DNA of 64,000 nt from Formosa sp. L2A11 (lineage in GTDB: Bacteria > Bacteroidota > Bacteroidia > Flavobacteriales > Flavobacteriaceae), in the NCBI RefSeq assembly GCF_009796865.1, contig NZ_CP047028.1, forward strand, positions 3,286,001 through 3,350,000. Direction: 5' to 3'. The translations under genes were made by a program, and so were the position numbers. Shown here in pieces: positions 51,510 to 60,034 of the stretch. Under the pieces are notes generated by a model, which did no database searches, was not told where the DNA came from, and worked only from the letters and a program-made list of their open reading frames with translations. Position 1 is the stretch's first letter, and every line of letters starts with the position of its first letter.

Positions 51510-52538
51510 TTGAAAAACAAAAGAAAAACGACCATAAAAGATATAGCAAATGTGTTAAATATTACTCCATCTGCTGTTTCAAGGGCGTTACATAACCATC
51601 CCAGAATCAGTGACAAAACAAAATCAGCTGTAAAAAAGGTCGCTAAAGATCTAGATTATCAGCCCAATCATTTGGCGTCTGCATTAAGAAGTGGAAAAAG
51701 TAAATTAGTGGGTATAATCGTAGCAAAAACTAACAGTTATTTCTTTTCTTCTGTTGTTGAAAATATTGAAAATGAATTAAACAAAAACGGTTACAATCTT
51801 ATCATTACACAGTCTAACGAATCTTTCGATAAAGAGTGCCGAAATATTGATACTCTTTTACAAACTCAAGTAGACGGGATTATTGCCTCACTAGCAAATG
51901 AAACTATAACTTTCGAGCATTATAATAAAATTAAAGAAAAAGGGATTCCTTTAATATTATTTGATCGTGGAGAAAATGATATTGGCGTAGATTATATTGG
52001 TATTGATGATTATGCGAGTAGTAATATTGTTGTTAACCACTTAGTAGAGCAAGGTTGTAAGCGTATTGCACACATTGCAGGTTACAGTCATACCAGAATA
52101 TATAAAAACAGGATTAGAGGGTATAAAGATGCCTTAAAAAAGCATGAATTGCCTGAAGACGAAGATCTTTTATTAGAAGGAAGTTTAACCATTGAAGATG
52201 GAAGAGCAAAAATGACAGAACTTTTAAAACTTCCTGAACTACCAGATGCTGTTTATGCTGCCGGAGATTATGCTGCCTTAGGAGCTTTACAAGTCTTAAA
52301 AGAACACAACATAAAAGTCCCCGAACAAATTGCTTTAGTTGGTTTTAGTAACGAACCTTTTACATCGTTAGTATCGCCTTCTATTTCCAGCATTTATCAG
52401 CACAACAAAGAAATTGGTAAATTGGTTGCTAAACAATTCCTGCTTCGTGTAAAAGACAAAAACTATAAGCCGGTTTTACATAAAACCATTTTAGAACCCG
52501 AATTAATTATTAGAGATTCTTCTAGAAAACATGATTAA
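51510..52538 (+). CDS. LacI-family regulator of the kdg operon (TTG start)
   Basis: The 342-residue protein has the LacI helix-turn-helix (about 6-30; TIKDIANVLNITPSAVSRALHNH) and a periplasmic-binding-protein-like sensor domain (about 60-330; FDRGENDIGVDYIGIDDY, VYAAGDYAALGALQVLKE). The only start that keeps the whole DNA-binding domain is the TTG at 51510. It is divergent from kdgK and flanked by two operator-like palindromes, so it probably represses the kdg genes until a uronate-derived ligand such as KDG binds. Confidence 0.92.
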   Translation: MKNKRKTTIKDIANVLNITPSAVSRALHNHPRISDKTKSAVKKVAKDLDYQPNHLASALRSGKSKLVGIIVAKTNSYFFSSVVENIENELNKNGYNLIITQSNESFDKECRNIDTLLQTQVDGIIASLANETITFEHYNKIKEKGIPLILFDRGENDIGVDYIGIDDYASSNIVVNHLVEQGCKRIAHIAGYSHTRIYKNRIRGYKDALKKHELPEDEDLLLEGSLTIEDGRAKMTELLKLPELPDAVYAAGDYAALGALQVLKEHNIKVPEQIALVGFSNEPFTSLVSPSISSIYQHNKEIGKLVAKQFLLRVKDKNYKPVLHKTILEPELIIRDSSRKHD

Positions 52539-52783
52539 AAACTTTTAACCTAACCTCTATACGCTATTCAATAATTCATTTTGTCTTTTTATAATTCAGC
52601 TTTAAAAAATTACATTTCAGAAACTTCTAAATGGCAATTAGAGCTGTAAAATATATAAAAACAACCTCATCTTATAAAAAAAGCCCAAAAACAAACCTAA
52701 AGATCTACATCTTCCTATTTGCTCTCAGGCTTTTATAATTAATTACATAACGTTTAACTTACTCTAAAAAGTAAGACTATACA

Positions 52784-53143
52784 TTATTTTCTATTCGGTG
52801 GTCTTTGTCCGCCTTCGCCTTCTGGTTTTGGAGCATTTTCTAATTCAGATTTAGAAATAAAACCATCTCCATCTGTATCTATTTTAGAAAACACATTTAC
52901 CAAAGGTCCTTTAACTTCACTTTGTTCAAGTTTCCCATCTTTGTTTGCGTCCATTTCAGATATTAATTTATCGAAAGTTGGAGGTCCATCCGGACGACGA
53001 TCTTTATGCCCCTCGGAATGCCCTTTATCAGGCATACTATGCTCTGTTTTATTTGCCTCTTGACTTTCAGATTTTTTATTTTTCTTAGACTGGCAAGCCA
53101 TCATTAAACAAACAAAAGTTCCTAATAAAATTATTTTTTTCAT
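52784..53143 (-). CDS. EF-hand lipoprotein (119 aa)
   Basis: The protein has a lipobox (LMMAC, Cys17), a Lys/Glu/His-rich linker, and two EF-hand calcium loops, DANKDGKLEQSE and DTDGDGFISKSE, near 69-80 and 93-104. It ends in a Gly/Pro-rich, basic tail. It resembles the 92-residue EF-hand protein at 59451; the two bracket the YHYH cluster and share the PPTFDKLI/PPTYAKLI-EMD pattern. A calcium-binding surface role is likely. Confidence 0.82.
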   Translation of the reverse strand: MKKIILLGTFVCLMMACQSKKNKKSESQEANKTEHSMPDKGHSEGHKDRRPDGPPTFDKLISEMDANKDGKLEQSEVKGPLVNVFSKIDTDGDGFISKSELENAPKPEGEGGQRPPNRK

Positions 53144-53200
53144 ATTTTAAATATAATATTGATAATGCTTTTTTTAACTAAAGCAATAGCGTTTTAATAA

Positions 53201-54652
53201 TTACTCACAATCATAATCTGAACCACTTTCTATAGTTCCTTCAGGTGTTAAATCGTAATCTGATAAACCTTCAAAATCGGTATCATAACGTTCTGCTCTA
53301 AATACAAAATTTAAGTTTGTACTTTCATACTGATCTGCAATACCTGTTAAACCTACTGGGTTTACATATTGCCAAACCGTATCTCCGTTATAATCTACTT
53401 CTATAAATGTTCCTGTACTTCCTACACAAATTAATGTATTTCCGTTAGGTAATCTTGTAGCTCCAGAAATAAATGAAGAATACATATCTGTTGGCGTGTC
53501 TGCTTTATAAGTCCATTGAAAATCTGTTGGTCCATATAAACCATCAACTAACGAGTACGATCCATCTCCGCTAACTTCTGTATCTATAACATTTACTGTT
53601 GAATAATCTGACCCATAATAACTTCCTGCTAAATTATTAAAAACCACAACCATACCTCCGTCTACATATTCGCTTTCAATCCAGTGTGCATTGTGCTGAC
53701 TAAACAACTTTTGGTCACTGCTATCTCCCATATCATAAGCTTCTGGGTTTCCCCAACGGTATATGATATCACCGCCTTTTCCTGACGTTCCGCCTTCATG
53801 AGATGCTGCTTCTGCAGTAGTTGTAGAATGATCTATAATATAGAATTCGCTATAACTTCTGCTGCTTACTAAAATCTGATCTAACGCTTCATTATAATCT
53901 ATTCCATTAAAATGAAACCAATCTTGCTCGTCTTGAGTATTATAATCATAATTAATATCTATTAATCCTGGACTATTTGCCACATCTCCATAATTTGATG
54001 CATCTTCATTTTCATCCTGAACAACATGATCCCAAGCATCCCACTCCCAAACAACTTCTGTGGTTCCGCTAACAAGATCGGGTTTTATTTCTATAATTTT
54101 TTCTGACCATAATTGTGAAATATAATCTGTTCTACCTGCTGCTGCAGCTTCTGCTGATGTTTTCTTATCCCAAACAATAAGTAAAATATTTCCATTATCC
54201 ATATATTCAAGATCATGGTGTTGGCATTCTGTAGACGATGAAATGGTGTAATCCCAAACGACTTCCCCGTCAGAATTAATCATTTCTATTATCCCACCTT
54301 GTCCTCCGGTATTAAAAATAGTATTTCCTGCATCTCCTGGTCTTAATATATAACCATTATCTAAAAGATATACAGAGTGTCCTGGCGTATAGTCTGAGGG
54401 CCATTCGTAAACTTCTTCTCCACAATTATTAATTAAATACGTAGTTGTACTTTGTATGGGAGCAAAGAGCGTGTAACCGTCTGATGCTTCATCTGTCTTT
54501 TTTAATAATCCTACAGTGTAATCTGAATTTACAGTCCCTTCTGAAGTATCATCTGTACTATCATCGGTACTCGTATCATCACTACTACAACTTGTTAATA
54601 ATACAGCAAATAACATTGCTACATACGGTAATTTTGAAAATGGTGTTCTCAT
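53201..54652 (-). CDS. Arylsulfotransferase-like lipoprotein
   Basis: The 483-residue protein has a lipobox (LLTSC, Cys22) and an Asp/Thr-rich linker. A six-bladed beta-propeller of the aryl-sulfate sulfotransferase (ASST) type follows: repeated NGNILLIV/NGNTLICV blades, CQHHDLEYM near 135, DWFHFNGIDY near 250 and QHNAHWI near 330, with His residues like those used in ASST catalysis. True ASST moves sulfate between phenols; many Bacteroidota members are uncharacterised. It is surface-exposed or periplasmic. It follows the truncated YHYH gene by 195 bp. Confidence 0.78.
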   Translation of the reverse strand: MRTPFSKLPYVAMLFAVLLTSCSSDDTSTDDSTDDTSEGTVNSDYTVGLLKKTDEASDGYTLFAPIQSTTTYLINNCGEEVYEWPSDYTPGHSVYLLDNGYILRPGDAGNTIFNTGGQGGIIEMINSDGEVVWDYTISSSTECQHHDLEYMDNGNILLIVWDKKTSAEAAAAGRTDYISQLWSEKIIEIKPDLVSGTTEVVWEWDAWDHVVQDENEDASNYGDVANSPGLIDINYDYNTQDEQDWFHFNGIDYNEALDQILVSSRSYSEFYIIDHSTTTAEAASHEGGTSGKGGDIIYRWGNPEAYDMGDSSDQKLFSQHNAHWIESEYVDGGMVVVFNNLAGSYYGSDYSTVNVIDTEVSGDGSYSLVDGLYGPTDFQWTYKADTPTDMYSSFISGATRLPNGNTLICVGSTGTFIEVDYNGDTVWQYVNPVGLTGIADQYESTNLNFVFRAERYDTDFEGLSDYDLTPEGTIESGSDYDCE

Positions 54653-54847
54653 GGTTTTTATTTAAATTATTTATGATTTTATAAACATGTTCTGGCAAAT
54701 CTTTGTTTTTAAAGCATAAATTTATAAGTCAAAAAAAAGCATAGTATTGCTTATTAGTCTTCAATATTTAACTGAAGCTAACACTAAATTTATAGACTAA
54801 TTTTCTTGTATTTTAGACCGTAAACTGTAATTTTAATTGGTCGCGTT

Positions 54848-55171
54848 TCAATAAAAATTTGTACCCGATAATTCCTCGTACATTTCATAATTTCCTCCCC
54901 AATATGGTGTTTTATGATCTGGCAAACCTGTACTGCTAATAGAAATATAATCGCCGTTAACCTCAACACTAACAGCTTCTGTATATGTATTTATAAAATT
55001 AGCTTGTACTACAGCGGTAACATCTACAGTTCCCTCTGAACTATCTGTGGTTACTTCTAGGTCGTCTTCTACAGTAGATTCCGAACCTGCATCATCACTA
55101 CTACCACAAGACATTATTACAGCCAAAGTCATGCTCATTAAAACTATTAAATTATAATGCGTATGTTTCAT
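54848..55171 (-). CDS. Short lipoprotein resembling a truncated YHYH protein
   Basis: The 107-residue protein has a lipobox (VIMSC, Cys22) and an acidic linker. It then has NGDYISISSTGLPDHKTPYW, which resembles the first strands of a YHYH domain, and stops soon after. The following 195 bp hold no YHYH-motif codons in any frame, so the rest of the domain was deleted and not frameshifted. It lies 24 bp after a DUF6702-like gene. It may be a decayed third YHYH gene or a short derivative. Confidence 0.6.
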   Translation of the reverse strand: MKHTHYNLIVLMSMTLAVIMSCGSSDDAGSESTVEDDLEVTTDSSEGTVDVTAVVQANFINTYTEAVSVEVNGDYISISSTGLPDHKTPYWGGNYEMYEELSGTNFY

Positions 55172-55195
55172 ATTGTATATTTTGATTAAGTTTTT

Positions 55196-55804
55196 TTACT
55201 TGATCCTCCTTGAAAACATTAGCTTTTTACCTACTAATACTACAGGAATTACAATTGCTAGAATCCATAAATATCTTGTAATAGTTCTCTTGCCTTTAGC
55301 AATCATTTTACTATTTTGAAAAGACATAGAAGCACTATAATTATTCTTTTCAGACAAAATAACCTTACTCGTATTTTCATTTAATAACAATGAAAAAATA
55401 GTTTGATGATGCTCATTCTCTGTAAAAGCATTTATATTAAGATCTAAGGTTTTAAAAACCTCAGGTAATTTTGAAGTTATAAACTTTAAATCTGTTTGAT
55501 GATTTCCTAATTTTAAACCACCATTTAAAAGCACTACATCTTCTCCGTTAATTTCTAGCTTAAAATGCTCTTTTATGTATTTAACGGCTAACATTTTATA
55601 TTCGTCATTAGACAATGCATCGAGATCCAGGTCTGAATAATGTTTTACTAAAGCTTCCTGAAAACCAACCTGACTTAAACTCACATTTAAAATCCCTAAG
55701 TTTTCTTTTACTTCTAGGTAATACGCTGCAGATAATGGATTATGTGCCTGAATTGTGTTTATAGACAATGCTATAAATAAACATAAAAAAAGTATTTTCT
55801 TCAT
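55196..55804 (-). CDS. DUF6702-like exported protein, copy 2
   Basis: The 202-residue protein has a signal peptide (about 1-20, ending IQA), a beta-rich domain (LEINGEDVVLLNGGLKLGNHQTDLKF near 80-105) and one C-terminal membrane helix (about 178-195) with basic anchor residues. It resembles the 224-residue protein at 56867 in order and motifs (LKLGxHxT, NExxH). It follows the second YHYH gene by 7 bp. No catalytic motif is seen. Confidence 0.7.
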   Translation of the reverse strand: MKKILFLCLFIALSINTIQAHNPLSAAYYLEVKENLGILNVSLSQVGFQEALVKHYSDLDLDALSNDEYKMLAVKYIKEHFKLEINGEDVVLLNGGLKLGNHQTDLKFITSKLPEVFKTLDLNINAFTENEHHQTIFSLLLNENTSKVILSEKNNYSASMSFQNSKMIAKGKRTITRYLWILAIVIPVVLVGKKLMFSRRIK

Positions 55805-55811
55805 AGACCTA

Positions 55812-56783
55812 TTATTGATAAGTGAAACTGCTATTTGCTGCGACTCCTTTTAAACATTTAGGGACATTAGGCGCATCTGTATTACTTGCGACATAGTGAT
55901 ATGTACCGTCGGGAAACTCTGTTGTTACAGCTGTTCTTCCGCCACAATCGTCTAAATCGTCTGGTTCTACAGCATAAGCATAAATAGGAAAACCATCTTT
56001 AGCAAATCCAACTAATTTGGTGTCTGAAACCTGATCTATTAAAGTACACGTTACCTCTGTAATGCCATTAGCATCTAAAACCTGATTCATTGATTCTGGG
56101 ATAAAATGCCAATGATAATATCCTGAAGGATCATGATGTCCGCCACAAGGGTCTAGAGAAGGAATATTACCCGCTACTTCTCTACCTGGATTAGTAACAG
56201 AAGGCGGAGCACCATTAATAGGTACACCATCTAAAGACAAACCAACCAACTCGATAGTATCTATATCATTATTTGAAGACGCTAACTTAGGTGTTGCAGG
56301 AATTAAGAATGTTAGCTCTATATCGTTATCTGGCGCAGCATCTAAACAATAGGACAAATCTGAATCTGTTGGTCCAGAATTAAAATCGTCTATATTAATA
56401 TTACCTTCATCGTCTACAATATCGTAACCATCTGCTTCCATTGCATTAAACAGTTCTGCTTTTAAAACCTGAAAGCCCGGATTTGTATCGCCATCGTAAA
56501 TTCCTAAACCTCCAATATCTTGGATAGTTTCAGGACAATAAGGACCATTTTCTACTGGATTACTAGAAAATGTTAATTGAAAACAAGTTGAGCTTGTTCC
56601 ATCTTCTAAAGTAGCCCTAACAATATCAAACGACAGTAAAGAATTACTATTAAATAAAGATTCGGTAATTAAATAATCTCCATCTTCTGACGTTTCTGTA
56701 TCACTACTTCCATCAGAACTGCATGACCCTAAAGAAAGGAATGTAATTATAACGCATCCAAAAATATATGTGAATTTTTCCAT
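55812..56783 (-). CDS. YHYH-domain lipoprotein, copy 2
   Basis: Taking the ATG at 56783 gives about 323 residues with a proper lipobox signal (MEKFTYIFGCVIITFLSLGSC); an earlier in-frame ATG at 56819 is possible but adds a hydrophilic leader. The YHYH domain has GPYCPETI, the His cluster CGGHHDPSGYYHWHFIPES (about 215-232), GFAKDGFPIYAYAVEPDD and GTYHYV near the end. The first HYH motif is thus YHWH. The dense His/Tyr motifs suggest metal binding. Partner of the DUF6702-like gene 7 bp downstream. Confidence 0.8.
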   Translation of the reverse strand: MEKFTYIFGCVIITFLSLGSCSSDGSSDTETSEDGDYLITESLFNSNSLLSFDIVRATLEDGTSSTCFQLTFSSNPVENGPYCPETIQDIGGLGIYDGDTNPGFQVLKAELFNAMEADGYDIVDDEGNINIDDFNSGPTDSDLSYCLDAAPDNDIELTFLIPATPKLASSNNDIDTIELVGLSLDGVPINGAPPSVTNPGREVAGNIPSLDPCGGHHDPSGYYHWHFIPESMNQVLDANGITEVTCTLIDQVSDTKLVGFAKDGFPIYAYAVEPDDLDDCGGRTAVTTEFPDGTYHYVASNTDAPNVPKCLKGVAANSSFTYQ

Positions 56784-56866
56784 TTCTATTTCTTTTAAAT
56801 TATTAATTAGCTGGAGCACACATTCATCTAAATTTTATCAGATTTAAACCAATGTAATCTCTTTAT

Positions 56867-57541
56867 TTAAGCTACAGTATTACCATTTAGAGCAGGTGAA
56901 ATATCCTTTTTATTCATTCTTATTTTCACACCAAGCCCTACAACACCAAGTACAAATAGAACAGTAAACGCGTACCAATTTACAGATGTATCTGCAAGAC
57001 TTTTAGTTTCTTTTAGCAACACAAACCCATCGTTCTTTAATTTTACTTTTGCGGCGAAGTTTGTGGTCTTATCTAAAGCAAACAAATTCCTTTTTACTCC
57101 GTTTTTTAAGATCATGAATGTGTTTTTACTTTTAAAAATGTCTTCAAACATGGTATTATTTAATGTTACAGTATCAAAATGTTCTGGTACATCTATTAAA
57201 TAAACCACAAGAGTTTCATGACCTAATTTAATTTTAGGTTCACTAAGCTTAATTTCTTGCCCATTAATTTTAAGTGATACGTTTTTAGACATCAACGTAA
57301 AAACCAATTCTTCAAACTCTTTTGGCGTATTGTATCCTTTAACCGTATACTCATTATTAACTACACTTTCAAAAGCCGATAATGCAGACCGAACTTGAAG
57401 TGTCCACTGTCCGTTTTTACTTTCTACCAACACTGTACTAGACTGAGATGTAGAATGCGCCAAAACAACCATAGGTATTAAAAACCACAAAAAAGAAAAC
57501 GCAACTCTTATTTTTTTTCCTGTTTTATAATACATAAGCAC
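56867..57541 (-). CDS. DUF6702-like exported protein, copy 1
   Basis: The 224-residue protein has an N-terminal signal (about 10-28, ending VLA), a beta-rich extracytoplasmic domain (SLKINGQEIKLSEPKIKLGHETLVVY near 98-123) and a C-terminal membrane helix (about 190-207) with a short basic tail. It overlaps the upstream YHYH gene by 17 bp, so the pair is translationally coupled. An ATG two codons later is an alternative start. Function unknown. Confidence 0.7.
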   Translation of the reverse strand: MLMYYKTGKKIRVAFSFLWFLIPMVVLAHSTSQSSTVLVESKNGQWTLQVRSALSAFESVVNNEYTVKGYNTPKEFEELVFTLMSKNVSLKINGQEIKLSEPKIKLGHETLVVYLIDVPEHFDTVTLNNTMFEDIFKSKNTFMILKNGVKRNLFALDKTTNFAAKVKLKNDGFVLLKETKSLADTSVNWYAFTVLFVLGVVGLGVKIRMNKKDISPALNGNTVA

Positions 57542-58535
57542 CTCTTAAACCATTAATAAAGTTATTATTACCAGCTTCGTCTACGTGATAATGATAACCA
57601 CGAGTATCGTCTGTATGTCCACGTAAATCATCTAAATCTGTTGGCTCATTGCCATCTTCATCTAATAACTCATAAATTCCATAACCATCTAAAGCATAAC
57701 CTATTAAATCAGCATGTCCATCTTCCTGATCTACAGTAGTACTGTATCCGGTTGCAGCATGATAGTGATAACCTTGGTGCACATTTATATGTCCTCCAGC
57801 ATCGTCAAAAGGAGCTAAAGTATAAGCACTTAAAATATTACTTGTTGGTGCTGGTGCAGAAAATTCAATTCCGTTTAAAGCAATTCCACGAGTTGTAGGC
57901 ACATTACTTTGAGCTCCTCCTCCTGTAGAATTAAAATATGTTGCAGTACTTTGATAAACAGGAGTTACAGGAATTAACCAAGTTTGAGACACATTTGTTA
58001 TATAATCTGGAATACATTCTACACAAAAATTCTCATATTCTGTACCAACATCTGGATTGGCAGCGTTAATACAATCTTCTTCAGATTCTGTGATATATAC
58101 ATCCCCATTTTCATCGTACATTAACCATTTCTCATCATCATAAAAAGTTGCCATATTTTTAATAAAAGCACCATCTACATCGTACACTTCTCCGTCTTCT
58201 AACCAAATTCCTCCTGCTTCTGCATCGTCTTCAATATTATCCGGACACCAAGGTCCCATGGTATGATCTGCAGGCACGCTAGTTGTTACAATTTGATAAC
58301 ACTCTGTACTAGAACCGTCAGACAGCGAACAAGGCACTGTAGTAATGGTAAGCGTTTCTCCTTCTGTGTAAAAATATGTAGGATCTACATCTATTGAAAC
58401 ACTATCGTCTGTATCGTCCGTATCTGTATCTGTCGTAGTATCACTGTCGCTACTAGAACAAGAATTAAAAGTGAATAATCCTATTGAAATAAAAGTTAGT
58501 CCCAACATGGGTAATTTCATACTGCTTAATTTCAT
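57525..58535 (-). CDS. YHYH-domain lipoprotein, copy 1
   Basis: The 336-residue protein has a lipobox (LFTFNSC, Cys26), an Asp/Thr-rich linker and a YHYH domain. Motifs are MGPWCPDNI near 93, CVECIPDY near 173, HQGYHYHAATGYS near 257, LIGYALDGYGIYELLDEDG and RGYHYHVDEAGNN near 315. Two exact YHYH motifs are present. The family is secreted and has no known activity; the paired Tyr-His motifs look like metal ligands. It overlaps the DUF6702-like gene downstream by 17 bp. Confidence 0.85.
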   Translation of the reverse strand: MKLSSMKLPMLGLTFISIGLFTFNSCSSSDSDTTTDTDTDDTDDSVSIDVDPTYFYTEGETLTITTVPCSLSDGSSTECYQIVTTSVPADHTMGPWCPDNIEDDAEAGGIWLEDGEVYDVDGAFIKNMATFYDDEKWLMYDENGDVYITESEEDCINAANPDVGTEYENFCVECIPDYITNVSQTWLIPVTPVYQSTATYFNSTGGGAQSNVPTTRGIALNGIEFSAPAPTSNILSAYTLAPFDDAGGHINVHQGYHYHAATGYSTTVDQEDGHADLIGYALDGYGIYELLDEDGNEPTDLDDLRGHTDDTRGYHYHVDEAGNNNFINGLRGAYVL

Positions 58536-58614
58536 AATTTTCTGAGTATTATTAATTATTATTTGGTTGTTAGAATTGAAATGATACTGCTATTTATGCC
58601 TTATTAAGAATAGG

Positions 58615-59355
58615 TTACTCTAATTCTTGCTTTAGTTTAATGGCTAGAATTTGAGTTTTCTTTCGAAGATTCATAGCAATATTTAATTGCATTTTGGTTT
58701 GTAATAGTTGATCTATGATACTATTTTGATATTCTTTATTATTCAATAAACCGGTGTAATTAGATTTCTGTCCGTAAGTTCTAATCTGATTAAAATTGTG
58801 ATTTTCTTCTGGAAGGATATCAATCAATGAAATGTATTCTTCCAGAACAGGTTTTAACCTATTGTCTACAATATTTCTAATCTTAAGCTCTTGTTCTTCA
58901 AATAATTTTAAATCGGACGGATATTGAGTTATTAAATCGGCTAAAGTATCATTCTCTAAAAACTGAAACTTATCTGTAACATTTACAGAGCCTAGAGCTT
59001 CTTTTCTTAAATTAGTATTCTTAAACTTTACCTTGATAATTAAATCTTTTGCTTCTTTATTTAAGTTTTGTATCCCCACATAGTTAAGCGTCTTTTGCAG
59101 TAATATTCTATTGTTATTATATTGCTTTATAGAAGTATCTAGAACACTAAGATTTGTATGCAACTCCTCGTATAACCCTACATAAATTTTCTCTTGGACT
59201 ATTTTGTTTTTTCTAATTTCATTTAAAGTATTAATCTTCCATGCAATTAAAATCCCCAATACAATCAATAAAATTTCTCCGAGTGCATAAACCAGATAAT
59301 TTTTCACTTTCCCAGAAAGCAACTGTTTTTTTCTTAAATTTCTAAACATCTTCAT
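58615..59355 (-). CDS. DUF6090-like membrane protein
   Basis: The 246-residue protein has a basic N-terminus, one membrane helix (about 22-40; YLVYALGEILLIVLGILIAW) and a long helical extracytoplasmic part. The GEILLIVLGILIAWKINTLNE segment is the hallmark of the DUF6090 family in flavobacteria. It sits in the YHYH cluster, 79 bp upstream of the first YHYH gene. Its role is unknown. Confidence 0.8.
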   Translation of the reverse strand: MKMFRNLRKKQLLSGKVKNYLVYALGEILLIVLGILIAWKINTLNEIRKNKIVQEKIYVGLYEELHTNLSVLDTSIKQYNNNRILLQKTLNYVGIQNLNKEAKDLIIKVKFKNTNLRKEALGSVNVTDKFQFLENDTLADLITQYPSDLKLFEEQELKIRNIVDNRLKPVLEEYISLIDILPEENHNFNQIRTYGQKSNYTGLLNNKEYQNSIIDQLLQTKMQLNIAMNLRKKTQILAIKLKQELE

Positions 59356-59450
59356 CGCTAACCAATCCTAACTATAAAACTTATACGTTATTTGAAAAAA
59401 AAGCTTCATAATTTCTTATAAAGCTTTTAAAAAAAACAACAACAATTTTT

Positions 59451-59729
59451 TTATTTTCTCTTACCGCTTGGTTTTGGAGCATCTTCAAACTCTTTTTCTG
59501 AAATGTAACCATCCTCATCTGTATCTATCTTTGAGAAATCGTCTTTTAACGGCCCCTTAACTTCAGATTCTTCAAGTTTACCATCATCATTTACATCCAT
59601 TTCTTTAATTAATTTAGCATAAGTTGGCGGCTCTTTTTGTCCTCCACCTTGTTGAGCATGTGATACACCTACAAATGCTAAACAAAAAAATACCATCATT
59701 AAACCGATTTTAGAATTCATTGTTTTCAT
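59451..59729 (-). CDS. Exported EF-hand protein (92 aa)
   Basis: The protein has a Sec signal peptide (about 1-25, ending SHA) and two EF-hand loops, DVNDDGKLEESE near 50 and DTDEDGYISEKE near 74, with a short basic tail. Unlike its relative at 52784 it lacks a lipobox, so it should be free in the periplasm or outside. It is the first gene of the YHYH cluster. Calcium binding is likely. Confidence 0.82.
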   Translation of the reverse strand: MKTMNSKIGLMMVFFCLAFVGVSHAQQGGGQKEPPTYAKLIKEMDVNDDGKLEESEVKGPLKDDFSKIDTDEDGYISEKEFEDAPKPSGKRK

Positions 59730-59985
59730 AATTATTATATTTTAGTTCTTATATATGTACAAATTTGTGAATTAATTAAATACCAAATTTATGTTTTCAG
59801 TGGATGAGTAGAATCTTTAAGTAAAAGCATATAATTAAATGTTAAAGCAAATACAGAAGGCATACAACCCCCTTATTTACAACGTAAAATTTATATTTAT
59901 ATGTTCTTTTTATAATATTGAAACACTTTACAGAAGGTATTTCTTTATATTATGAAAGTCCCTTTTCTTTAAAATCAGGCATAAA
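59730..59985. other. Intergenic, no gene seen
   Basis: About 255 bp of AT-rich sequence (about 305 bp including the following terminator) upstream of the EF-hand gene, holding its promoter. No coding frame or repeat is evident. Confidence 0.35.
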
Positions 59986-60015
59986 AAAACCGTCTAAAAT
60001 AAATTAGACGGTTTT
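59986..60015 (-). terminator. Terminator of the lyase gene
   Basis: A 12-bp perfect stem AAAACCGTCTAA / TTAGACGGTTTT with a 6-nt loop is followed on the minus strand by T residues, 20 bp after the stop codon. Confidence 0.92.
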
Positions 60016-60034
60016 AAAAAATAGACTTATTGGA

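Noticed and set aside
52640..52740. AAAAGCC...GGCTTTT pairing after the LacI gene
   Set aside because: The arms are short and about 50 nt apart, too weak to support a terminator.
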